Positions 22,201 through 36,100 of a stretch of 64,000 bases of DNA are shown piece by piece. The position numbers and the translations under genes were made by a program. The stretch comes from Ypsolopha sequella (lineage: Eukaryota > Arthropoda > Insecta > Lepidoptera > Ypsolophidae): positions 16,281,977 to 16,345,976 of the forward strand of contig OW203989.1 in NCBI GenBank assembly GCA_934047225.1. Reading direction: 5' to 3'. The first letter of the stretch is position 1. Each line of letters begins with the position of its first letter. The notes under the pieces are model-generated. The model was given only the letters and a program-made list of their open reading frames with translations. It made no database searches and was not told the DNA's origin.

Positions 22201-25200
22201 CCGAGTTGAAGTTAGCGAACCACTTTTAACGGACCGGTTTTAAAGATATAACCCGACCAAATAAAAACGTCGTATTTTAAAATTTAATAAATGGCATTTT
22301 TGACTTGAAATGAACACAAATTCACTTGAGAGTGATGGACAGCAGCCGTGGGCACATACTTCTGCTTTTTCCCTGTAAAACAAAACCACCTAAAAGCTGC
22401 TATGGCTTAAACAAAATGTTTAGCTACCCAACGATTTTAAAAATAAGCTGAACCTTAAAAGTCAACATGTAAACATCTAAATGATAGACAGCAGCCTATG
22501 GCATACATCTGTGCAGGTCTCATACTGTAGCAACTCATCTGGGAGTTGTTTTAATTAATTTGGAAATAAAATAAAAATGCAAAATTAAAAAATTTATTAA
22601 AATAAACCTGAACCTTAAAATACTTTGAATTTACTTTTAAAAGATAGGCATGCACCTGTAGCATGCACCTGTATAGGTCTCATGCTGTAGCAATTCATCT
22701 GGAAGTTGTTTTAATTAATTTATATATAAAATAAAGATGCAAAACTAAAAAATTAATTTAAAAAGACCTGAACCTTAAAAGACTTTGAATTTACTTTTAA
22801 AAGATAGGCATGCACCTGTGGCATGCATCTGTATAGGTCTCATGCTGTAGCAATTCATCTGGAAGTTTTTATTATTCACATACCTTCTCATAAAATAAAA
22901 AGTTGCGTTAAAAATTATTTCAAAAAGAGCTGAACCTTAAAAAACTTTTAAAATCCATTAAAAGGATTGACATTAGCTTTAGCCATACACATGTATAAGT
23001 TTCATGCTGTAGTAATTCATGTGGAAGTCAGTATATCATATTAAAAGTAGCAAACCGCTTTTAACGCGCTAGTACTGGTAGCAAATTGCAATTTAAAAAT
23101 AAAGTTTCTTTCGTAGGAACACAAAAACACATTTATGTGATAGACAGAAGTCAATTTGATACGTTTGTATTTGTTTTGTGCTGTGGCACGTCATCCAGAG
23201 GTTAAAATAATTAATTTAGAAATAAAATTAAAATGCAAAATTAAAAAATTTATTTAAAAAAGCCTGAACCTTAAAAGACTTTGAATTTACTTTTAAAAGA
23301 TAGGCATGCACTTGTAGCATGCATCTGTATAGGTCTTATGCTGTAGCAATTCATCTGGAAGTTGTTTTAACTAATTTAAAAATAAAATAAAGTTGCAAAA
23401 CTAAAAAATTAATTTAAAAAAACCTGAACCTTAAAAGACTTTGAATTTACTTTTAAAAGATAGGCATGCACCCGAAGCATGCACCTGTATAGGTCTCATG
23501 CTGTAGCAATTCATCTGGAAGTTGTTTTAATTAATTTAAAAAAAAAAAGTTGCAAAACTAAAAAATTTATTAAAAAAAACCTGAACCTTAAAAACCTTTG
23601 AATTTACTTTTAGAAGATGAACACGCACCTGTACCATGCACCTGTATAGGTCTCATGCTGTAGCAATTCATCTGGAAGTTTTTATTATTCATATACCTTC
23701 TCCTAAAATTAAAATACGCTTTAAAAATTATTTAAAAAGAGCTGAACCTTAAAAAACTTCCAAAACCCATTAAAATGATAGAATATGGCTTAAGGCATAC
23801 ACCTGTATAAGTTTCATGCTGTAGCAATTCATCTGGAAGTTGTTTTAACTAATTTAAAAATAAAATAAAGTTGCAAAACTAAAAAATTATTTAAAAAAAC
23901 CTGAACCTTAAAAGACTTTGAATTTGCTTTTAAAAGATAGGCATGCACCTGTGGCATGCACCTGTATAGATCTCATGCTATAGGAATTCATCTGGAAGTT
24001 GCTTTAATTAATTTAAAAATGAAATAAAGTTGCAAAACTAAAAAATTAATTTAAAAAAACTTGAACCTTAAAAGACTTTGAATTTACTTTTAGAAGATAA
24101 GCACGCACCTATAGCATGCATCTGTATAGGTCTTATGCTGTAGCAATTCATCTGGTAGTTAATTTTATTAATTTCGAAAAAAAAAAGATGCAAAATTAAA
24201 AAATTTATTAAAAAGAACCTGAACCTTAAAAAACTTTTAATTTACTTTTGAAAGATAGGCACGCACGTGTAGCATGCATCTGTATAGGTCTCATGCTATA
24301 GCAATTCATCTGGAAGTTGTTTTAATTAATTTAGAAATAAAATAAAGATGCAAAACTAAAAAATTAATTAAAAAAAACCTGAACCTTAAAAGACTTTGAA
24401 TTTACTTTTAAAAGATAGGCATGCACCTGCGGCATACACCTGTATAGGTCTCATGCTGTAGCAATTCATCTGGAAGTTTTAATTATTCATATACCTTCAC
24501 TTAAAATGAAAATTTGCTTTAAAAATTATTTCAAAAAGAGCTGAACCTTAAAAAACTTTTAAAATCCATTAAAACGATTGACACTAGCTTAAGGCATACA
24601 CCTGTATAAGTTTCATGCTGTAGCAATTCATGTGGACGGTAATATATCATATTAAAAGTAGCAAACCGCTTTTAACGCGCCAGTACTGGTAGCAAATTGC
24701 AATTTAAAAATAAGTTTGCTTTCGTAAGAATAAAAAAACACATTTATGTGATAGACAGAAGCCAATATGATACGTTTGTATTTGTTTTGTGCTGTGGCAC
24801 GTCATCCAGAGGTTAAAATAATTAATTTAGAAATAAAATTGAAATGCAAAATTAAAAAATTTATTTAAAAAAACCTGAACCTTAAAAGACTTTGAATTTA
24901 CTTTTAAAAGATAAGCACGCACCTATAGCATGCATCTGTATAGGTCTTATGCTGTAGCAATTCATCTGGTAGTTAATTTTATTAATTTCGAAAAAAAAAA
25001 AGATGCAAAATTAAAAAATTTATTAAAAAGAACCTGAACCTTAAAAAACTTTGAATTTACTTTTAAAAGATAGGCATGCACCTGTACCATGCATTTGTAT
25101 AGGTCTTATGCTGTAGCAATTCATCTGGTAGTTAATTTTATTAATTTCGAAAAAAAAAAGATGCAAAATTAAAAAATTTATTAAAAAGAACCTGAACCTT

Positions 25201-28200
25201 AAAAAACTTTGAATTTACTTTTAAAAGATAGGCATGCACCTGTACCATGCATTTGTATAGGTCTTATGCTGTAGCAATTCATCTGGTAGTTAATTTTATT
25301 AATTTCGAAAAAAAAAAAATGCAAAATTCAAAAATTTATTAAAAAGAACCTGAACCTTAAAAAACTTTGAATTTACTTTTAAAAGATAGGCATGCACCTG
25401 TACCATGCATTTGTATAGGTCTTATGCTGTAGCAATTCATCTGGTAGTTAATTTTATTAATTTCGAAAAAAAAAAATGCAAAATTCAAAAATTTATTAAA
25501 AAGAACCTGAACCTTAAAAGACTTTTAATTTACTTTTAAAAGATAGGCATGCACCTGTGGCATGCATCTGTATAGGTCTCATGCTGTAGCAATTCATCTG
25601 GAAGTTTTAATTATTCATATACCTTCACTTAAAATGAAAATTTGCTTTAAAAATTATTTCAAAAAGAGCTGAACCTTAAAAAACTTTTAAAACCCATTAA
25701 AACGGTTGACACTAGCTTAAGGCATACACCTGTATAAGTTTCATGCTGTAGCAATTCATGTGGACGGTAATATATCATATTAAAAGTAGCAAACCGCTTT
25801 TAACGCGCTAGTACTGGTAGCAAATTGCAATTTAAAAATAAGTTTGCTTTCGTAGGAATACAAAAACACATTTATGTGATAGACAGAAGTCAATTTGATA
25901 CGTTTGTATTTGTTTTGTGCTGTGGCACGTCATCCAGAGGTTAAAATAATTAATTTAGAAATAAAATGAAAATGCAAAATTTAAAAATTTATTTAAAAAA
26001 AACCTGAACCTTAAAAGACTTTGAATTTACTTTTAAAAGATAGGCATGCACCTGTAGCATGCACCTGTATAGGTCTCATGCTGTAGCAATTCATCTGGAA
26101 GTTGTTTTAACTAATTTAAAAATAAAATAAAGTTGCAAAACTAAAAAATTAATTTAAAAAAACCTGAACCTTAAAAGACTTTGAATTTACTTTTAAAAGA
26201 TAGGCATGCACTTGTAGCATGCATCTGTATAGGTCTTATGCTGTAGCAATTCATCTGGTAGTTAATTTTATTAATTTCGAAAAAAAAAAGATGCAAAATT
26301 AAAAAATTTATTAAAAAAAACCTGAACGTTAAAAGACTTTGAATTTACTTTTAAAAGATAGGCATGCACCCGTAGCATGCACCTGTATAGGTCTCATGCT
26401 GTAGCAATTCATCTGGAAGTTGTTTTAATTAATTTATATATAAAATAAAGATGCAAAACTAAAAAATTAATTTAAAAAGACCTGAACCTTAAAAGACTTT
26501 GAATTTACTTTTAAAAGATAGGCATGCACCTGTGGCATGCATCTGTATAGGTCTCATGCTGTAGCAATTCATCTGGTAGTTAATTTTATTAATTTCGAAA
26601 AAAAAAAGATGCAAAATTAAAAAATTTATTAAAAAAAACCTGAACGTTAAAAGACTTTGAATTTACTTTTAAAAGATAGGCATGCACCCGTAGCATGCAC
26701 CTGTATAGGTCTCATGCTGTAGCAATTCATCTGGAAGTTGTTTTAATTAATTTATATATAAAATAAAGATGCAAAACTAAAAAATTAATTTAAAAAGACC
26801 TGAACCTTAAAAGACTTTGAATTTACTTTTAAAAGATAGGCATGCACCTGTGGCATGCATCTGTATAGGTCTCATGCTGTAGCAATTCATCTGGAAGTTG
26901 TTTAATTAATTTAAAAAAAAAAAGTAGCAAAATTAAAAAATTAATTAAAAAAAACCTGAACCTTAAAAAACTTTGAATTTACTTTAGAAAGATAGGCACG
27001 CACGTGTAGCATGCATCTGTATAGGTCTCATGCTGTAGCAATTCATCTGGAAGTTGTTTTAATTAATTTATATATAAAATAAAGATGCAAAACTAAAAAA
27101 TTAATTTAAAAAGACCTGAACCTTAGAAGACTTTGAATTTACTTTTAAAAGATAGGCATGCACCTGCGGCATACACCTGTATAGGTCTCATGCTGTAGCA
27201 ATTCATCTGGAAGTTTTAATTATTCATATACCTTCACTTAAAATGAAAATTTGCTTTAAAAATTATTTCAAAAAGAGCTGAACCTTAAAAAACTTTTAAA
27301 ATCCATTAAAACGATTGACACTAGCTTAAGGCATACACCTGTATAAGTTTCATGCTGTAGCAATTCATGTGGACGGTAATATATCATATTAAAAGTAGCA
27401 AACCGCTTTTAACGCGCTAGTACTGGTAGCAAATTGCAATTTAAAAATAAAGTTTCTTTCGTAGGAACACAAAAACACATTTATGTGATAGACAGAAGCC
27501 TATTTTATAAGTCTGTATTTGTTTTGTGCTGTGGCACGTCATCCAGAAGTTGAAATAATTAATTTAGAACTAAAAAAAAATGCAAAATTAAAAAATTAAT
27601 TTAAAAAGACCTGAACCTTAAAAAACTTTGAATTTACTTTTAATAGATAAGCAATAACCTGTGGCATACACCTGTACAGGTCTCATGCTGTAGCAAATCA
27701 TCTGGAAGCTGTTATAATAAATTTAGTTTTAAAACAAAATTCACTTTTTTCAAATTAATTATAAATAAGCTGAACCTAATAAATCACCAAAAATACATTT
27801 AGGTGATAGGCAAAGGCCTGTGGCATACACCTGTACAGGTTTTAACCAGTAGCATTTCTTCTGGAAGACATAATGATCATTTTAAAATCTCGATCGAAAT
27901 ATTTTTAGCTATCTCGATAGAAAAATGGCACTTGTGCTGCCACCTAGCGTGTAGTAGGAGAAGTTTTTTTTTTTTCACCGCGCTACTAGCGCCACTGGAA
28001 CTACGCTACCACCTAGCTTGTAGTAGCGGAACTTGTATTATAATTTCTCTACGTAGTTAGTAGGTAGGTACATCTTGTATTCTGTGATAATTGTGACCAT
28101 TGATTAACCACTCGTAATAAAGATTATTTATGCTATATTACAATAAAATGCTTTTTATGTTCTGCTTTTATTAATTTGTTTTGTTATAACAATTTACAAT

Positions 28201-31200
28201 ACTTGAGCAAAAATAACAAAAAGAATATAGGTAAAAAAAAATTGGTAAATTAAAAAGATGTATGCCCGGTTGGGAATCGAACCCGGGACCTTTACTCAAA
28301 CCACAAATAATATTACCAGCTGATCGTATGTTCCTTTGGCATCTAAGTATAGGTATTGTTGTTATTTACCATATTTTTAGGGTTCGATACCCGTATTGTG
28401 TGGTGGTACGGAATCCTTTGTTCGCGAGTCCGGTTTGCACCACCCAAATTATTTTGAAATATTATTCGATAAACTGCTTAGGTATATTATCATATTTATA
28501 ATTATAATGAGGTCAGACGAGCATGTGAGTTGATGGTGACTGTCCTGCATGCTGCCTACTTCGTGGAAAATCTGAGTGCCCGGAGCGGTTAGAGCAAGTC
28601 TGTCAATTTTTTGTGCCAAATAATTATCTCCGTGCCCGCTCACACAGGCTCTTGGCAACGTCCTCTTCATGTTTCGTGGCGCGGAGGGAGTCCTCACTAG
28701 TGCGCGCACCCATGAAACTCAACACAACAACTTGGTATCAGAACCTCTGTGTGATCTTTTCTCTGACAGAATGACGGATGTGGTGGCGGGAATGCTTGAA
28801 ATTATGTGAGAGTGAAGCCTCAATGACGATGTCCTTAGACTCTAAGCCTTAGACCAAAATACAACCCGGCCTAGTTAACTTGTTGATTTTATGTTTCTGC
28901 AAATATTTTATGTTAATTATTATTATTAATTATTTTTACCTTTTTAATTGTACAGTGAATTGGACTATTCTGTAATGATGTGCAATATTTTATGATATAA
29001 AAAATAAATAAATAAATAAATCACTCCAAACTAAATCTATTGTGACATGACATCGATTAATGACTCTTTCATTCTCTGTGTTGGTTAAGATTCTCTCAGT
29101 TGTCAAAATATCATTGTCAACTATATTATTATCGGCACTGTTGTCGCCACTCAATCAAAGTAGCTTGATTTTCTGATACATTGAGAATGTCCAGGCCGCG
29201 TAGCATGCACTTATCGCGCGCCACTGGCACATCTCACGTCACGACGCCACTTGACATTTGTATGGAATCGATTGACATCATGTTGACACGGAGTCGCGCG
29301 GGACGCGATGCAATGTCATAACGCGGCTCTGAGTGTGGTCCGTTTTGCGCATCAATGTGTTAACGCAATTTGATAGTTTTGTGCTGCATCAACACATTCC
29401 ATGAATAAAAATATAAACAAAATCATAAAGGGCGGACCGCGTTCCTTTGATTCGTATAAAAAAAACTGACAACGAACTTGTCGAGCCAAAGCGATTACAC
29501 GGCACATGGCACGGTGAACCTTGGCTTGACCCGCGTTATCACAGGCCGTTTTACTGAACCATAAAGCTAGGTTTTTTTTAAATTTCAAGGTTAGCGATAT
29601 TTGCATTTTTTCCAATGATGATATTGATGATTGATGAATGAAGTTGGTATGTATGCAAAACAGAACGCATCGTCTTACAACATAACTCTGTGGTGTTTTT
29701 TTTCTACATGGCAACTTTGAATTGAATTATTCCGAGAAAAGTTGGAATATAAATGAGTATTTTAAAAATAAGGTGCAAAATAATATTATCCTCAAAATAA
29801 GTGAATTAAGTCTAAGTCATGAGTGGGATCGGATTTTCTTGCTGCTAATTGATACATTAGTATGGATAAGACTTTTTTACCGGAAACGGAAATTTGGTGA
29901 TTAAAATTTAAAAAATCATGCAAAACACATACAAACTCAGTTACGATTTATCCAAATGTAGTTTCAGTGTTGCCAGCGAAAAAATATATAAGAATATGCA
30001 TTTTAAAATGAGATTTCCGAAAAATACATAATAAATAATTTAGGATCATACGAATATGCAACTTTTTGGAAAATCTACGGCAACACCACAAGGCGAAATC
30101 CCCTGAACTTGAAGTCAAGTTCTTGAACTTCCATCAGTGCTGCCATTTTACCGCTTTCGGTAATATACCTGCTAAGCGCGTGAAGGTTAGCATAAAATGG
30201 AATTAACTGAATGCGAGGGATGATTCGAACTATTTTGGACTTAAGTTAGTCGGGCAGTTAATTTTGTCTGAAACGAGATTGAGTCGCATTTGTACGCAAA
30301 TAATTTGTACTAACCAAACCAAGTAGGTAGTTGGCTTTTACATTTTGTGATTAACCCTACAGGGAATCATGCCCCCCAAATATGCACAGCATTACCGTGA
30401 TTAAAACATTGTTGTCATTCCTATAATATCTCTCACAACGTTCTGATGAAACTGCACAAAGACAAATTAGAACAATATGTTTTTATACTAATAAACTGGT
30501 CGCAAATAATCTATTTCTAAATGTAAACAAAACCCGTTGTACTATGCCAATATATGTATGTGCACCTAATTATTTTTTTCAGAAACTACAATACAAAATT
30601 CCTATCCAAAAAAAAATATCCGATACTTTTTGCTGAATATACGATTCATATGTAATTTCTATAAGATGTCCCGTCCCTACTAAAACAGTCAAGTACTCTT
30701 TATACTACACCTGCTCGGAAAGTACCTTCTTACTTTTTTGAAAACGATGCAGAAAATACATCATTACTGTCATACAAATATGCGGGCGGAAAAAGTGTAT
30801 GAAAATCCATTGTTAACGTGCTTGAGTGGGCAGAAAAATTATATGCAAATCTATTGTTGATGTGCTGTTTTTTTTTTTAATATAGCATGAGCAAGTGGCC
30901 AGTATCATTTTGCGAACTCTGACATAAAAACTTTGTCTTTTGGTATAATATGATTAAATTAGGTTACCTACCAAGAAATTTATAACCAGACTCTAGTATG
31001 TCAATTGTTACCTACTGATGTTATCAAAAGAAATCAAAACGTTAAAATCACGCGCAAATCGCTTTTTTTGTTTTATCTGAATTTTAAATTTGTAAAATTA
31101 CTAGCTAGCTTCTGTCTAATGAAAGCTGAGAGTAACTTTACCTGACACGGGTATGAAAAGTAGGTACTTATATTACATGTGGATAGGTACAAGAGTTTTT

Positions 31201-33086
31201 AAAGATAATTTGTCTTTTATTTTCCTCGTAGGTGTAGTATAAAGCACTATGTATCACTCGGGAGAAAGTGCGATTCCCAACTCGTGTGTATTTTGAACTA
31301 CACCCTCGTTGGTAATCGTCCCCTTTCTGCCCTCGGTGAACAATGTACTATTGATGAATTATTTTCTGAAATGAAAACAGTGAAGATGTGATTACTTTAC
31401 TGATTTAACAATTACCGATGCCAACTAACATTATTAACTATATTCCTGGTATCCAATGCCTGTTACACTTCACAAGGTACTCATCCATGGCAAAGACATT
31501 ATAAAGTCATTCATGGTTCCGATCGGACAGATGTCCGAGGAAGCGCAGAAGGTGCGAAATAAAGAACTACGCAAAGTACGGGAACACCATACCCGAAAAA
31601 TGTCACGAGTTGAAACAAATATGGACTTAATCAAATATTTACTTGTGTTTTCGGACCCCATAATTGCGGCACAGCAAAAGTAATTACCAAAGCAGTCAAA
31701 GGCTTTTCCAAAAGAAGTGTTAAATTTATTGCACTCTTCTGTGTACATTTTGTGCGTTTGTGGCAATTATTTTTTATTTTGTGTTAGACTATTGAAGAAT
31801 TATTAAAAAGTATTTGATATCAACGCTTCTATTTATTTGAATGTTTACTTTTAAAAAAGGTTTTTATAACTATACATGATAGGCACATCTTAGAGCATCG
31901 ATTGTAAATATTTTTAGTATCGCGACCTAAAACAAAAAATAAAAATATTTACGACTTACTTACGTTACTAGAAATATATATTTGTATAGATAGAACGTAT
32001 GTTTTGACAAATTGCGACCCCCCTTCTACCTAAAAGAGACCTCCGTGGGGGTCACGGCTCACATTTTGAGAAACGATGTCTTAGACCATGCTACTCAAGT
32101 TAGTAATGCTTACATAACCATTAATGTCACAAAAACAATGAGAATAATTTTGTCCAGCTAGCTTGTTCTACAGGACACACTCAGCGTGTCTCGCTCACGA
32201 CTGATCGGCCTGAAAGCATGCTCTCAGTGAGTGAGTTCCTCTGAGCATACTCGAAACACCGGCGCCCCGCCTACATGGCATATCCCCTCTGTTCTAAATT
32301 CCTGGTATCTGCCATTTACTCTACTTTGCCATTAGTAGATCAAAGTTTCCCGCACTACTAAAATTAGTCTACAGCGCAGGTACATCGGGAGGACTTAAAT
32401 TTTAAGTAAAACTGTACAAAAATCGATTCTAAATGGACATGGAATTTTTTATTATCATATTTTTGTCAGAGAATATAAAGTATTACTACGTAAAGAAGTG
32501 ACACTCACCTCCCCGCGTGAATTTATCGTCCCCCGCGGTCCCCCGCAAGTTAGCGGCAAATCTGGAGGCAGGCAGAGCTCGAGTACCACTCGTTTGCTGC
32601 GCGCGTGTTTTGTTACTCATGTTTTATTACGATAGTGATTTTTAATCAGTATGGTGCGTTAGTGTAGTGTTTATGGATGCCTAGAAAACGGAGCGAATAA
32701 TAAAGAACGGAGAATTTTTAAATTTCCTTCCGATGAACCAAGGTAAGGCATTTTCTTTTATGTACGTCGTATATTGTTTTTTTTGTATTACCCTTATCTA
32801 TCAGTTTAGAACGTTAACTCCAACTCTCAAACAATTGTCAAACCGTTGGAAACAATTTCAACATCGAGTTGAAATTTAAAATATGTTATGTTTTTCTGTG
32901 ACAGTACAAGCTGAGTAAATGAGGATCATTCAGACATCGAAATATTGGACTTCCAATTACTAAGATGGCTGGAGTAAAAAAAAACTCAAGCATATTACTT
33001 TTTAAATGACTCAAATCCGTCAAGATATGACAAAGTTAGAGAAAAGTATGCCCGGCTGGCCTTGAACCCTAATGTCACGTCATTTG

Positions 33087-33120
<34 letters not shown>

Positions 33121-36100
33121 CATATATATTTTAATACTGATTAATCCACGGGGAACCAGAACTTAGACCTAGGGATTAACCACGCTAAAATTTAGGAAGT
33201 GAATCACATGAGTTGCTGACTTATATTGTGTCCTTCTCGAGCGACGACGCTCACACGATTGCTGCCAGCCCTACACTGGCTCACGCACACACAGAAGCGT
33301 GTGCAGACAAGCCAGTGCGCGCGTGAGAGTGTAGGTAAATAACTTGAGCGATAAATATAGAGTGTCGGGGGTGTGTTTTTGTTTTGCGTTTCTTCACCGC
33401 GAATTTCGTTCCATATCAGATATCCCGGCGTTCTAAATCTTCAATCACTGCTGGCAACATGGCAACACTGATGTTAAATCTTCCGCGATATCTTTGAATT
33501 TGACATTCGATGTACATACTTCAAAAATGTCAAAAATCAAATTATCGCGATAGATTTAAAGTTAGACGATAAGACCTACCATTTATTAATTTAATAATGT
33601 TCCATTATTTCGGAAATGGATGGCATAACATAACGAAACGACCGTTACGTTTTTTATTTTTTTTTATATCTTAGGACATGAAAATCACGGAACACTTTTA
33701 CTTTTTATTCTTATTTTAAAACATAAGTTATTTTCCTAATTCCTACTGAAATTCATGTTACATTAAAGGATTGCGCTAAGTAAAATGATACATTATCAAA
33801 AGTATAAAGCAACTATATAAATATAGTATTATTAAAACAATTAAAAAAATTATTACTCGATATATTTCGGCCCTCGGTATGGTGATGACGGCCCCATACC
33901 GAGGGCCGAAATATATCGAGTAATAATTTTTTTAATTGTTTTAATAATACTATACTAATAAAAAGCTCATAAAAGTTAAATATAATATATTTATAAACTA
34001 TATAAATAAGTACTTGAAAAATTATGTCCACATAATGCTATGATTCTAAGTTTTCCCGTAGATATAGAGATTTGTGGTAAAATAAGTGAAATTTTAGTCT
34101 TCTTTTGAATGTATGAGACCCCTCCAGAAAAATAATTTAATCCACTTTCCAATTCAATATTCGATTTTGGGACAACTTTCTTGTTAATTATGCAACTTTA
34201 CAATTTCAGAGTTTTGTCTGTGGTATAGTAGTCTATGGTGATAAAAAAAAAGATGGTAGAGTCATGTCATGTCTGCAGTGTTGTTATTGATACGGCAATT
34301 GCCGTAATATACGGCATTCCATGACTTTTTTTCAGATTATACGGTATACGGCAGGCTTTTCACTACCGTATTATGAAATACGGCAATTTGGGCTTTTGTA
34401 ATAATTTAACCTTATAAAGTGCTATCGCTATCGCAGCAACACTAGTTGATTGTCACAGGCGTGTGAACCTACCATAACTTGATTTTTGAACGTAGTCGGG
34501 TGATAATATGAACTGTGTGAACTGAACTCGACCTTGCATGCCATCTCTTTTGTTTTAATGAAACGTTTGCTTACCGAGTGCCGTGAGTGAATGAGTTCGA
34601 CTTATATTTTCTTTTCTTTATCTCTGTACGTATCTGACCGAATCGCACGCTTTATTTTTCCCTACACGAAATATTTTTTTATTTATAATCTGTATTTGTA
34701 TAATACCATCCAAGATGAGTGATAGTGATACAGGAGGCCCTTCTACGCCGAAAAAAGTTAAAAAGGGGAAACATATTAAACAAATATTTTTTTTATAAAT
34801 GTAATAATACGGCAATTTTGAGTTTTTTTCCCTTAAATACGGCAATTTGAAACTTTAAATACGGCAACTCGAAATTTTTCAATGGCAACACTGCATGTCT
34901 GTCATGGTTGTTGGATTTGAAAAATATGTAAGAAATAAATAATTAAAATATGTACATAGGTACAAGTTTAGTTCGTGATTTAAATAGACGGTCGGAGTGT
35001 CGATAAGGGGGTTTCTCACAAAATATCCTAATTTCAGGTCTGAAACTCAATTCTATGAGACCCGTGACATACCTACAGACGGACACCTAGATATTCAAAT
35101 GTACTATTAAATTTAGATACTCAGTCATGATAATTTTCATTTTCAGATCCGTGTGAAAAGAGCAATTTCTATCCAACGTGTGAAGTGCTGCTGCACAGTC
35201 GCCCTTCAATAAAAAAAAAACATACATGACATGAAATAAATCCCCGTGGAGCTGTCAGTAGAGGTGTTTCTGAGTGTGGCCTGTGAAATAAAAGTCAAAT
35301 ACCTTTACACCCATGTTTCACCAACAATTATTATGACCCAGCATGATGGGTGGTGAGCAAACCCTATCATTGTACTTCGGGCACAAATTGGACCAAGCTA
35401 ATTTGCTTCAGAAATGTGCAGACCGAACTCATATGTGTGCCCATACGGAATTTGAACCCGCTACATCCGGATTAAGGCTGAACTGATCGGTAACAGACTA
35501 CCTCTGAAGCATTGAAATATGAGCTTTAAATCGTGTTATGTACAGTCAGCAAAATATATAGGTATACAGGCCTAGCGCAAACACTTTGATCGTTAAGGTT
35601 AAATGTCAGTCGCTTAACACAAAATGCATAACTTAACGTTTAGAAGTTGAAAATTGAAAAACATTTTGGCAGTTAACACCAACAATTCAGTATTAGTGAG
35701 GTTCATAAGGTACGAGTTAAAAATTTAATGCACATTAGTCATGATCTGGTCCAAGCGAAGTTAAAACAGCATTTTAAGTTAGTTTTGAGAAGGTCATGAC
35801 TAATTATGTATACAATTTCAAACTCCTGCTTTATAAACCTCACTAATACTGAATTATTGGCATGAAATAGCACAGATCAAAATGCATTTTATTTTTAAAT
35901 TCCTAAACAAGAAAACAAAGTTAAGTTATGCACTTTGCACTAAGCTACTGAAGTTTTACCTTAAGACACACAGGTGGGTAATAGATGAGATAAGGAATAC
36001 TTGGTCAACACACACATGCACTATTGAATGAGTATTCTTCAGTGTCATCTATCACCCACCAGTGGGACTTAGGATCAAAGTGTTTGGCCTGTGCCTGGTA

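Noticed and set aside
22560..27850. CRISPR-like array
   Set aside because: The units are ~160 bp, contiguous and divergent, with no short repeat/unique spacer pattern, in a eukaryotic intron. It is a satellite.
28449..28709. Minus-strand open frame of 86 residues
   Set aside because: Antisense to a plus-strand LINE-like reading; no motif of its own.
29352..29714. A 120-residue open frame on the minus strand
   Set aside because: No family resemblance, no splice sites or neighbours that support it; left out as chance.
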